In this document: positions 7,631 through 14,647 of the stretch, one piece after another | How positions within the stretch are numbered: position 1 is the stretch's first letter | Layout of the letters: each line of letters opens with the position of its first letter | The notes under the pieces: model-generated | What the model saw: only the letters and a program-made list of their open reading frames with translations | The model's database searches: none | Told to the model about the DNA's origin: nothing | Translations under genes and position numbers: made by a program | Origin: Eubacterium sp. UBA5416 | Lineage (GTDB): Bacteria > Bacillota > Clostridia > Lachnospirales > Lachnospiraceae | Length of the DNA: 24,004 nucleotides | NCBI GenBank assembly: GCA_002409525.1 | Contig: DHNM01000040.1 | Span: forward strand, 97,229-121,232 | Direction: 5' to 3'

Positions 7631-8399
7631 AATGCTGCACACCTCCTTTTACATTTGCAGCCCTCTGTATGGACTCCTGCAGGAGAAAAACCTGTTCTGA
7701 CAGTAAATACTGCTTATAATAAGTTCCATATTTAGAAAATGAATTCGGAAAAATATCCATTTGTGAAAGCAGCCCGGCAAGCCATATCGGCATGGACCCC
7801 GGAATCTTTATTTCCATCAGTACCTGATTCTCTCCCAGGAGTAATGTGCCATATCTGTCTGAATCAAGGTGCAGATCCCTCTTGCGGCAGGTAATGTTCT
7901 GATCAAAGGTAACGCGAAGCTGCTTATCTTCCCGTCCGGATAGTGCCTCTCGGTCATAAGCGATATATGCTGCGGGAACTACCTTGTATCTGTCGATTGC
8001 AAAATCAATCTCATGCAAAATCTGGCAGTCAGCACGATTGGGGTAAATTCCCTGATCTAAATAGTTCTCTGCTTCCCTCAGTGTCAGTTTGACACGCCTT
8101 TTTCCGACTACTCCCCGGGATTTCTTCTTTAATTCCAGAAATACTTTGTCATCCTTTCCCGGAATTCCATAGCTCCGAAGTCTTATCTTTTCTTTATACA
8201 CCGGTTTCTCGATAGATGTACGAATCAGGCTGAAATCAGGAGTGTCATAATAGATATTGTAAATGGAATATTTTCCATATACGTCTGCTTCCATCTGATC
8301 GGTCAATGCTGTTTTAAACATCTCATATTGTACTTTTGTAAGCATATATTTCTTCTCGGTTCTCTTAAAAACTTCCTGTATCTGGTTCGCTGTCTTCAT
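7623..8399 (-). CDS. VTC-domain protein (polyphosphate polymerase-like)
   Basis: A 258-residue soluble protein of the VTC/triphosphate-tunnel-metalloenzyme type. Key charged residues known from yeast Vtc4 have visible counterparts: EKKY at 15-18, KIRLRSY (K71, R73, R75), LELK (E89, K91), YDRE (R150), MEIK (E196, K198) and FSKY (K224). These would line a tunnel binding a polyphosphate chain and a divalent metal. The yeast enzyme makes polyphosphate from ATP; the product of bacterial stand-alone members is less well established. First gene of the seven-gene minus-strand operon, with a GGAGG site before the ATG. It is divergent from the response regulator gene, 216 bases away, which suggests control by that two-component system. 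Confidence 0.88.
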   Translation of the reverse strand: MKTANQIQEVFKRTEKKYMLTKVQYEMFKTALTDQMEADVYGKYSIYNIYYDTPDFSLIRTSIEKPVYKEKIRLRSYGIPGKDDKVFLELKKKSRGVVGKRRVKLTLREAENYLDQGIYPNRADCQILHEIDFAIDRYKVVPAAYIAYDREALSGREDKQLRVTFDQNITCRKRDLHLDSDRYGTLLLGENQVLMEIKIPGSMPIWLAGLLSQMDIFPNSFSKYGTYYKQYLLSEQVFLLQESIQRAANVKGGVQHYA

Positions 8400-8469
8400 A
8401 TTGTTTTCCTCCGTTTCCGTATCATGGCCATATCATATCGCCACTTGCTGAAATTAACCTTAAATTCAT

Positions 8470-8487
8470 CTTTCAGCTTCCTTTCAG
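8470..8487. promoter_or_regulatory. Direct repeat CTTTCAG x2, 11-base period: possible response-regulator site
   Basis: CTTTCAG occurs at 8470-8476 and again at 8481-8487, an exact 11-base period, between the divergent VTC operon and the response regulator gene. OmpR-family regulators often bind tandem repeats of about 10-11 bases. The placement fits control of the operon, but binding is inference. Confidence 0.35.
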
Positions 8488-8522
8488 GCTCCTTCTTTAT
8501 AATACATTTATCATAAGATGCA

Positions 8523-8546
8523 GGGATCAAAAAGTATTTTGCCCCC
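8523..8546. repeat. Dispersed semi-palindromic motif, copy at 8523
   Basis: It starts GGGATCAAAA and ends TTTTGCCCCC. It is a close relative of the copy at 1881-1903 and is nearly self-complementary. It lies just upstream of the response regulator promoter. Confidence 0.45.
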
Positions 8547-8558
8547 ATAATACACAGA

Positions 8559-8587
8559 TTGAAAAAGGAACAGGATATCTGTATAAT
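8559..8587 (+). promoter_or_regulatory. Sigma-A promoter of the two-component system
   Basis: TTGAAA (8559-8564), a 17-base spacer, then TATAAT (8582-8587). Transcription would start near 8594, about 20 bases upstream of the chosen response regulator start. This argues against any start codon further upstream. Confidence 0.75.
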
Positions 8588-8615
8588 AAAAGCAGACAAA
8601 GGGAAGAGGTATGAG

Positions 8616-9296
8616 ATGAATATATTAATTGTAGAGGATGAAGTTCGTCTGGCAGAGGCACTGCGTGAAATCATGATGGAATCAAAGTACCTGTGTGATG
8701 TGGTCTACACAGGTACAGACGGATTGGACTATGCGATAAATGGAACTTATGATGTGGTTGTATTAGATGTAATGCTGCCTGGCATGGATGGTTTTTCAGT
8801 TGTTCATGAGATGAGAAAACAGGGAATTCAGACACCTGTCTTGATGCTCACCGCAAAAGATGATGTCAACGACAAGATTTCCGGGTTGGATCACGGCGCA
8901 GACGACTATATGACAAAACCTTTCGAACCGGGAGAATTGCTTGCCAGAATCCGTGCCCTCACCAGAAGAACCGGAGAGGTGATCTTCGAGGAACTGACAT
9001 TTGGCGACCTGAAGCTTCTCCTCTCCACCAACGACCTGTGGTGTAAGGGCAGAAGCATACATTTGAGTTTTAAAGAATTTGAGATTTTGAAAATGCTGAT
9101 GATTAATTCCACCATGATCATATCAAAGGAATCTCTTATCGAAAACGTCTGGGGAATTGACTCCGATGCGGAGGACAATAATGTGGAGGCCTATATTTCA
9201 TTTCTCCGGAAAAAATTCTATTATCTTGGTTCTGAAGTGGGTATTGTAGCTGTCCGAAAAGTCGGCTACCGCCTGGAGGAGAAGAAAAATGCTTAA
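8616..9296 (+). CDS. OmpR/PhoB-family response regulator
   Basis: A 226-residue protein. Residues 1-115 are a receiver domain with acidic residues near E7-E9, phospho-acceptor D51 in VLDVMLPGMDG, and K101 in the KPF motif. Residues 125-222 are a winged-helix DNA-binding domain ending in VRKVGYRLE. The start is the ATG at 8616, preceded by AAGAGG and downstream of the promoter; an in-frame ATG at 8559 lies within the -35 region. The stop overlaps the histidine kinase start by eight bases. It is transcribed divergently from the VTC/DUF4956 operon, which it probably controls together with itself. The signal is unknown. Confidence 0.93.
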   Translation: MNILIVEDEVRLAEALREIMMESKYLCDVVYTGTDGLDYAINGTYDVVVLDVMLPGMDGFSVVHEMRKQGIQTPVLMLTAKDDVNDKISGLDHGADDYMTKPFEPGELLARIRALTRRTGEVIFEELTFGDLKLLLSTNDLWCKGRSIHLSFKEFEILKMLMINSTMIISKESLIENVWGIDSDAEDNNVEAYISFLRKKFYYLGSEVGIVAVRKVGYRLEEKKNA

Positions 9297-10551
9297 TAAA
9301 CTGCGAAAAAAATTTATCCTCACCAATATGGTCTTTGTGATCGCTGTGATCCTGTCGGCCCTGGTGGTCATGTGTGCCTCCAATTACCGGAGATTCTACT
9401 CAGACAGCATAAAAGCAATTGACCGGACCCTTTCCGGAAATCTGGAAGACTTAAAACCGGCTCTGGAATTCGGTGACAGAGACGGCAGACGGCCTCCGCG
9501 CCCGAAGGACGATGATGGAATTGGAAGAATATCTGTATTTACCGTAACCCTTGAGGGAAATTCAAATATCGTATCCGGTGTCAATGACAGCGGAATCCAG
9601 GTTGACACTGACGCTGCCCAGGAGGCTGCAGACGCGGCCATGGCCGTGAATCAAACATCCGGAACGCTCCAGAGTATGGGGCTTCGATTTAAAATGCTTG
9701 CGACAGACAGTGGACTTAAAATTGCATTTGCAGATATCACAAATGAGCAGAACAGTATGCGCAGTCTGATTCTGATTTCAGTTCTGATCTTTATTCTTGT
9801 TGTCCTGGCTTCCTTTATCATCAGCCTTTTCCTGTCGAAACGTGCACTTGCTCCTGTCCAGAGATCATGGGACCAGCAGCATCAGTTCGTAGCAGACGCC
9901 TCTCATGAGCTGAAAACTCCGCTGACCGTGATTCTTGCCAACCTGGGAATTATCAAAAGTCACTCCGGGCACACCGTTACAGAAGAGAAAAAATGGCTCG
10001 ATAACACGGAAGAAGAAGCCATCCGGATGAAAGATCTGCTGCAGGATCTCTTATTTCTCGCACGCGATGACGCGGACAATGCTCCTCCCGCTCCTCACGT
10101 AACACTCAATCTGTCTCAGATTGTATGGGAATGCATTCTTTCTTTTGAATCTGTGACATATGAACAAAACACAACTATGTCGGAAGATATCCAGAATGAC
10201 ATCCGGATATCTGGAAATGAAAAGCAGATCAAACAGCTGACAATGATCCTGCTGGACAATGCCTGCAAGTATGCAAAAAACGGGAGTATACATGTCGTAC
10301 TGAAGCGGGATCATGAAAAAGCTATTTTAAGTATAAGAAACTCAGGTCCAGTCATACCAAAAGAAGATCTGGAACACATCTTTGAACGTTTTTACCGCGC
10401 AAATAAGTCCAGATCCCGCGATACAGGAGGATATGGCCTGGGACTCTCGATTGCACAGACAATTGTGCACAATCATAAAGGGAATATCAAAGCGGACAGC
10501 ACAGAAAAAAGCGGGACGACCTTTCGCGTGTCCATGCCGGTACTTCTATGA
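9289..10551 (+). CDS. Membrane sensor histidine kinase
   Basis: A 420-residue kinase. It has two membrane helices (about 10-31 and 157-182) around an extracytoplasmic sensor of about 125 residues that contains a basic/acidic RRPPRPKDDD stretch near 67-76. It then has a HisKA domain with the H-box SHELKTPL (His206), an N-box LLDNACKYAKNGS (Asn324), and an ATP lid motif GGYGLGLS at 380-387. No clear HAMP domain is visible between the second helix and the H-box. The start has a GGAGGAGAA ribosome site inside the response regulator gene. The 3' end overlaps the convergent TetR gene by six bases, with no terminator between them. It probably senses an envelope signal for the adjacent phosphate/glycan operon (inference). 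Confidence 0.92.
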   Translation: MLNKLRKKFILTNMVFVIAVILSALVVMCASNYRRFYSDSIKAIDRTLSGNLEDLKPALEFGDRDGRRPPRPKDDDGIGRISVFTVTLEGNSNIVSGVNDSGIQVDTDAAQEAADAAMAVNQTSGTLQSMGLRFKMLATDSGLKIAFADITNEQNSMRSLILISVLIFILVVLASFIISLFLSKRALAPVQRSWDQQHQFVADASHELKTPLTVILANLGIIKSHSGHTVTEEKKWLDNTEEEAIRMKDLLQDLLFLARDDADNAPPAPHVTLNLSQIVWECILSFESVTYEQNTTMSEDIQNDIRISGNEKQIKQLTMILLDNACKYAKNGSIHVVLKRDHEKAILSIRNSGPVIPKEDLEHIFERFYRANKSRSRDTGGYGLGLSIAQTIVHNHKGNIKADSTEKSGTTFRVSMPVLL

Positions 10552-11097
10552 CTCCACCCCTGCCTCTGACAGGCCACCCTTATATAAATCTGCTGTGAGC
10601 TGTATCAACTCATCCACAGACAAATCCTTTCCTCTATGCAGCCATAATTGGAATATAGATATTACAGCAGAGATATGATATTCGATCAGATATGGCTTAA
10701 ATCGGTTATCATCCGGCAGATTGAGCTCCGGGATATTCAGTTTCTTCTTCGACAACAGTTTTTCTATAAAATGCTGTTTTCCATAAACACCTAACAGGGC
10801 ATTGACATAGACAGACTTTGTATCGTATAGTTCTACAAGACTGCTCACGAATGAGTTACTATACATATCAATGCTTTCCCTGTTTTCACAAATATAATCT
10901 GCCATCGTATCTTCCACCTCATCCAGTAAATCATAGATATCCAGAAAATACTGATAAAATGTGCTACGATTATATCCTGCTTTTTTCGAAACTTCCAATA
11001 CGGTTATCTTTTCAATTGGGTCTTTTGCATATAGAAGGCAAAACGCCTCCATAAATGCCTGCCTTGTCTGATCCGCTGTATTCCCATTCTGTTCCAT
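10546..11097 (-). CDS. TetR-family transcriptional regulator (first of four)
   Basis: A 183-residue protein with a TetR-type N-terminal helix-turn-helix (about residues 10-60; ITVLEVSKKAGYNRSTFYQYF is split over 31-51) and a divergent C-terminal ligand-binding domain. The ATG is preceded by GAGAGGATG. It is transcribed divergently from the DAPG-hydrolase-like gene at 11228, its likely target, and is tail-to-tail with the histidine kinase with a six-base overlap. It marks the left end of the region of TetR/enzyme modules. The ligand is unknown; from the neighbours, an aromatic or terpenoid compound is plausible. Confidence 0.88.
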   Translation of the reverse strand: MEQNGNTADQTRQAFMEAFCLLYAKDPIEKITVLEVSKKAGYNRSTFYQYFLDIYDLLDEVEDTMADYICENRESIDMYSNSFVSSLVELYDTKSVYVNALLGVYGKQHFIEKLLSKKKLNIPELNLPDDNRFKPYLIEYHISAVISIFQLWLHRGKDLSVDELIQLTADLYKGGLSEAGVES

Positions 11098-11117
11098 TCA
11101 TTTCATCCTCTCAAAAT

Positions 11118-11153
11118 CCAACACTCACCTGTTCCGGTGTTGTGGGGTTTTTT
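11118..11153 (+). terminator. Possible weak plus-strand terminator/hairpin
   Basis: CAACAC (11119-11124) pairs with GTGTTG (11137-11142), followed by TGGGG and six T. It lies between divergent genes, where a plus-strand terminator would mainly stop read-through from the histidine kinase across the antisense of the TetR gene. On the minus strand the same hairpin is in the leader of the TetR mRNA. The stem is short, so support is modest. Confidence 0.35.
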
Positions 11154-11227
11154 ATGTGGATATACTATACTTATCATACAACATGTAGATAGTTATTAGC
11201 AAGCCAAAAGAAAGCGAGGAAAGTAAT

Positions 11228-12007
11228 ATGTCAGAAATAAAATATACATTTACAGCAAACGGAGAAAACTGGACAAAAACACAGCTGGAACGTCTCGAAT
11301 ACGAACGTAATCTACACATGCTGCACCTGCTCAAACGCCACGGTGTAGAAATAAAAGACGGTGATAAAGTTCTCTCCGATGCGGAAATCGATTACCTGAC
11401 CATGGATAAAGCATGGGATGTTTCTATTAAAACCCGCTCACAGTATAAAGGTGAAAAGATTATTGATCTATATAAAGAAGATTTTAAGTTATCGGATGCA
11501 ATGTGGAAAGATCTTGGTTTCTCACAGGATAAGCCGATGAAAGTTTCTCACTGTAACATGTCCGTGAGTGGTATTTCTATGAAAGAATTTGCAGAAACAA
11601 TGAGATCTATGCAGACAGACGACTATGTAAGTCTTGCCTCCCATCCCGAACATTTTATCTGCCATGTTTCTTTCGATGAGGGAAAGCTTGTTGGAATTGA
11701 GCCATTTGGCATGTATGGTACTCCTACGCTTGTCACTGTAAACATGGTTGAAGACTCAAAGCTAAGCGACCAGATTCGCGCAGACAAAGACTCTTCATTT
11801 CCTATGGCGATGGCGGGCGAAGCCTTCCTCGCAGATGGTGTGACACCGGTTAACTGCCCTTATCATCAGTTTAAACCTACCGCAGATGGTTTTGAAACAA
11901 AAGCAGCTGTTTACTGGCCAGAGAATACACCGGATGAAATTGTAACCGGTCATGCTCTGCATCTCGCCATGGAATTCTCACGTGGTATGCAGTTATCACA
12001 AAAGTAA
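11228..12007 (+). CDS. Possible DAPG-hydrolase (PhlG)-like metal-dependent C-C hydrolase, copy 1
   Basis: A 259-residue soluble protein, clearly paralogous to the protein at 15796-16584. Shared landmarks include GxS/TM/LxxF near 115-121, PEHF (140-143), EPFGMYGTPT (158-167), YHQFKP (212-217), YWPENTP (229-235) and GHALHLAME (241-249). The invariant H142, E158, H213 and H245-x3-E249 could form a metal site. PhlG, which cleaves 2,4-diacetylphloroglucinol, and its relative phloretin hydrolase use a His/Glu plus His-x3-Glu zinc site, and the spacing of the GxTxxxF and P-E-H blocks resembles what I remember of PhlG. The tryptophan-rich segment of PhlG is absent, so the assignment is tentative. It has a GCGAGGAAAG ribosome site, is divergent from the TetR gene at 10546, and is followed by a bidirectional terminator. 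Gene existence is certain; function is not. Confidence 0.6.
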   Translation: MSEIKYTFTANGENWTKTQLERLEYERNLHMLHLLKRHGVEIKDGDKVLSDAEIDYLTMDKAWDVSIKTRSQYKGEKIIDLYKEDFKLSDAMWKDLGFSQDKPMKVSHCNMSVSGISMKEFAETMRSMQTDDYVSLASHPEHFICHVSFDEGKLVGIEPFGMYGTPTLVTVNMVEDSKLSDQIRADKDSSFPMAMAGEAFLADGVTPVNCPYHQFKPTADGFETKAAVYWPENTPDEIVTGHALHLAMEFSRGMQLSQK

Positions 12008-12025
12008 ATATATTCTGAACTTTTA

Positions 12026-12066
12026 AAAAGATTCCCGAGGATCTATATATTCCGGGAATCTTTTTT
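12026..12066. terminator. Bidirectional intrinsic terminator
   Basis: AGATTCCCG (12029-12037) pairs with CGGGAATCT (12053-12061). It is followed by T-rich sequence on the plus strand and, on the minus strand, by the complement of the preceding A-run. It separates the convergent gene ending at 12007 and the alpha/beta hydrolase gene ending at 12074. Confidence 0.8.
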
Positions 12067-12073
12067 CCAGATG

Positions 12074-12922
12074 TTAATAGTTCTTTTTGCTTTCATCTAT
12101 AAAGAAAAATGCTTCACTGGCCATGCGGTCCGGGCAGTCCATTTCCATCAGATGGCGTTCGCCCTGAAGAAGAACTGTTTTAGCTTTTGGAATCATCTGT
12201 ATAGCCTTAAGATTGCTTTCATAATAATCATGAAACAGAATGTCCTCTGTGCCAAACACCATAAGAATAGGTGTTTTTATATTCTTTATGGCCTCTTCAC
12301 ATTCCTCTTTGCTGTCCCAAAGCAGCTCCGGAGCATCTCCGTATTTTCCGACATCACTTTGAACACCGGCTTCAGGACCGCCCCCGGCTGCGTTACCCAG
12401 CGTTTTCACTTCTGCAATTTTAAGCGGAATATTTTCCTGCTTTCTCATGCAGTGTTTCAGAAATCCCATTGGTCCTTCCTTCTTTGGAATTTCAAGCCAC
12501 TGTGTATCCGTTCTCGGGCAAAGGTGAGGAGCCATATAAAAACTGCAGAATGTCTCCATGATCTCCGGATGCTCTTTGATCATATACCATCCCGGAATTG
12601 TACCATGGCATTTACCTACATAATGGAACTTATCTATGCCCATTGCTTTGGTAAATTCATACATGTCAAGACCCCATTGCCTGCCCCAGTTTACACTGCC
12701 ATCCTTGGTGAATTCTGTGGCATCTCCATCCATACGCATAACGACACCATATACATGATATCGCTTTGCAAGCTCCTCCAGTACCGGTGTAAATGTATGA
12801 AAGTATAGTGCTCCTGATATTACCACTTCACTGTTTTCCTCGCCAAATTCACAGTAGGTCAATTCAAGACCATTACTGAGCATGACGGATTTTCCGTTTT
12901 TTGATACTTTATTTGCTTCCAT
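12074..12922 (-). CDS. Alpha/beta hydrolase with Cys at the nucleophile position
   Basis: A 282-residue alpha/beta-hydrolase-fold protein. The nucleophile elbow reads VGKCHG (102-107), so Cys105 replaces the usual Ser of GxSxG. The likely acid is Asp227 in FGTEDILF and the likely base His257 in GERHLME. Dienelactone hydrolases also use Cys, but this protein otherwise looks like the RsbQ/MhpC branch with a helical cap in the middle (about 125-210). It may hydrolyse an ester, lactone or C-C bond in the ring-fission style; the substrate is unknown. The ATG has a strong AGGAGG site. It is transcribed divergently from the TetR gene at 13136 and converges on the gene at 11228. Confidence 0.8.
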   Translation of the reverse strand: MEANKVSKNGKSVMLSNGLELTYCEFGEENSEVVISGALYFHTFTPVLEELAKRYHVYGVVMRMDGDATEFTKDGSVNWGRQWGLDMYEFTKAMGIDKFHYVGKCHGTIPGWYMIKEHPEIMETFCSFYMAPHLCPRTDTQWLEIPKKEGPMGFLKHCMRKQENIPLKIAEVKTLGNAAGGGPEAGVQSDVGKYGDAPELLWDSKEECEEAIKNIKTPILMVFGTEDILFHDYYESNLKAIQMIPKAKTVLLQGERHLMEMDCPDRMASEAFFFIDESKKNY

Positions 12923-13024
12923 TGAAAACCTCCTGTTGATTCAATATGATTAGGTCATTTTCCTATTCATTTTTATTATTTGCTTCTACTGAAATAATAA
13001 CACTTACAGACAAGATTTCGATGG

Positions 13025-13064
13025 ACAATGTTCTATCCTATCTATGAATAAGCAACAACATTGT
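13025..13064. promoter_or_regulatory. Inverted repeat, possible TetR operator
   Basis: ACAATGTT (13025-13032) and AACATTGT (13057-13064) form a perfect 8-base inverted repeat, 24 bases apart. They lie between the divergent hydrolase and TetR genes, just upstream of the TetR promoter. A role as operator for the neighbouring TetR is inference. Confidence 0.4.
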
Positions 13065-13073
13065 GGATTAATA

Positions 13074-13102
13074 TTGCCTATTCCGGAAATGTACAGTATA
13101 AT
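13074..13102 (+). promoter_or_regulatory. Promoter of the TetR/reductase pair
   Basis: TTGCCT (13074-13079), a 17-base spacer and TATAAT (13097-13102). Transcription would start near 13109, which helps place the TetR start at the TTG at 13136. Confidence 0.7.
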
Positions 13103-13135
13103 GTATAAAACCATTCTATGACAAGGAGATTCAGC

Positions 13136-13720
13136 TTGGAAAATAAACAGGATCTAAGGGTAATAAAAACGAAACGAAACATCAAAAACGCTTTTATCGA
13201 AATCCTACTTGAGAAAGACTTTAAAGAAATTACTGTGCAGAATATTTTAGACAAAGCACTGATTAACCGAAAAACCTTTTATAATCATTACATGGATAAG
13301 TATGATCTGGCTGATCAGATGATTCAGGATTTTTTTGATGAATGCACGGCTTTTCTGGATATGCGCTCTCAAAATTTTAAAAATATCGATGGTTTCCTTG
13401 ATCAAGTGGATTCCATATACAAAGAAGTATTTCAGCAGCGGGATTTAATTTTGGCCTTATGGACTATTCAGACTGATAATATAGATTTTTACGGCAGTAT
13501 GGAATCACTCTTTCAGTCAAAATACAGGCAACTCTTTCAAAACGATAAAGAAAAAAGCGGAGATATAGATTTTCAGGCACATCTTTTTTCAACATTCATT
13601 CTCGGATCATTGAAATATATGCTTGACTCTAATAAAAACTACACGGCACGAGAAGTCTGGAATGAAGTCAGCAGCTTCTGCCAAACAATTACATCCGTGT
13701 CCATTCATCCTGACAGATGA
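13136..13720 (+). CDS. TetR-family transcriptional regulator (second), TTG start
   Basis: A 194-residue protein with a TetR helix-turn-helix near residues 12-56, containing ITVQNILDKALINRKTFYNHY split around the turn, and a helical C-terminal domain. I chose the TTG at 13136 because an AAGGAG site sits seven bases upstream. The in-frame ATG at 13118 lies about nine bases after the predicted transcription start and has no ribosome site. The gene is divergent from the Cys-type alpha/beta hydrolase and is followed after 76 bases by the FAD/NAD(P)H reductase, so it probably forms an operon with the reductase and regulates both directions. Confidence 0.88.
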   Translation: MENKQDLRVIKTKRNIKNAFIEILLEKDFKEITVQNILDKALINRKTFYNHYMDKYDLADQMIQDFFDECTAFLDMRSQNFKNIDGFLDQVDSIYKEVFQQRDLILALWTIQTDNIDFYGSMESLFQSKYRQLFQNDKEKSGDIDFQAHLFSTFILGSLKYMLDSNKNYTAREVWNEVSSFCQTITSVSIHPDR

Positions 13721-13796
13721 GTCCTATGATCATATTAAAACTGGGAGTAACTCATTCACTTTTAAGCGATTCAATTATAAGAAAGGAAGGAATCAT

Positions 13797-14531
13797 ATGG
13801 AAACACTGAAAACAATTTGGAAGTTCATCAAAAATGCACGTTATCTCAAAGGAATGATGCAAAAATCCACGGCCACAGTAATTTCTATTGAAAATCCTCA
13901 TGGAGATTACTATGTATTAAAGCTAAAGCCTGCGGACAATCTACAATGGAATGCCGGGGAACATATCATGCTGAAACTTCCCGATCATGAGACGATAAAA
14001 AAGGAATACCGCATCTTCTCTATCGCCTCAATCCAGGAAGAAGATGTACTACTGTTTGGAACAAGAACCGGAAAGCAGACCAGTGCTTTTAAAAAAGTTC
14101 TGTTAAATCTACAGCCGGGTGATCCGGTTTCGCTTATGGGACCTTTTGGATGGTTTCGCATAAGGGATGATCGCTCTCCAATTGTACTGTTTGCAGGGGG
14201 CGTGGGGATCACACCTGTGAGAGCTCTTGTCAGGGAATTAAAAGACAGTCAGACAAGGCCCATACATATCGTATATTCCTCTTCTGATTATTATCTGTTC
14301 GGCGACGAAATGAAAGAACTTGCAGATCAAAATCCATCTATGACACTGTATTCAGTATCGGACCGCAATGAAACGCAGGCAAAGATTGCTGAACTGGCTG
14401 AAGAATATCAAAACCAGGCCTATTACTATATGTCATCTTCGCCTGCCGTTCTTGATTCCGTCGCCAAGCTCTTAAAATCCAAAGGAATATCCGGTAAACG
14501 CCTCATCGACGATACCATGAAAGGGTATTGA
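13797..14531 (+). CDS. FAD/NAD(P)H-binding oxidoreductase (ferredoxin-reductase type)
   Basis: A 244-residue flavoprotein of the ferredoxin-NADP reductase superfamily. An FAD-binding beta-barrel covers about 22-120, with YRIFSIAS (71-78) contacting the flavin and GTRTGKQTSAF (88-98) the phosphates. The NAD(P)-binding half begins at LFAGGVGITPVRAL (131-144), and the C-terminal YYYMSSSP (209-216) is the usual nucleotide-binding turn. There is no [2Fe-2S] domain, so it likely passes electrons to a separate carrier or enzyme. A helical basic N-terminus (residues 1-20) could touch the membrane. The ATG at 13797 follows an AAAGGAAGG site. Electron supply to the old yellow enzyme, the flavodoxin or an unseen oxidoreductase is plausible (inference). 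Confidence 0.87.
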   Translation: METLKTIWKFIKNARYLKGMMQKSTATVISIENPHGDYYVLKLKPADNLQWNAGEHIMLKLPDHETIKKEYRIFSIASIQEEDVLLFGTRTGKQTSAFKKVLLNLQPGDPVSLMGPFGWFRIRDDRSPIVLFAGGVGITPVRALVRELKDSQTRPIHIVYSSSDYYLFGDEMKELADQNPSMTLYSVSDRNETQAKIAELAEEYQNQAYYYMSSSPAVLDSVAKLLKSKGISGKRLIDDTMKGY

Positions 14532-14550
14532 TATCTAAGATCTCGGACGC

Positions 14551-14591
14551 AGTAAAAGGGCAGATCATTCATTTTGATCTGCCCTTTTACT
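14551..14591. terminator. Bidirectional terminator, 17-bp perfect stem
   Basis: AGTAAAAGGGCAGATCA (14551-14567) pairs perfectly with 14575-14591 around a seven-base loop. The stem ends in A and T runs, so it can act on both strands. It separates the convergent reductase gene and the AttH-like gene ending at 14648. Confidence 0.85.
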
Positions 14592-14647
14592 ATTGGCTGC
14601 CAAGAACACAGGCGAATCCATATACCAGATCGGGTTGCGTTCTCATG

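Noticed and set aside
8396..8674. 92-codon minus-strand frame between the VTC and response regulator genes
   Set aside because: It runs over the response regulator start and its promoter, has no ribosome site, and its composition is not protein-like.
12071..12808. 245-codon open frame on the plus strand opposite the alpha/beta hydrolase
   Set aside because: It lies within the antisense of a well-supported hydrolase gene, has no ribosome site and a Cys/His/Phe-rich composition typical of shadow frames.
13118..13135. ATG start for the second TetR gene
   Set aside because: It has no ribosome site and lies only about nine bases after the predicted transcription start; AAGGAG precedes the TTG at 13136.
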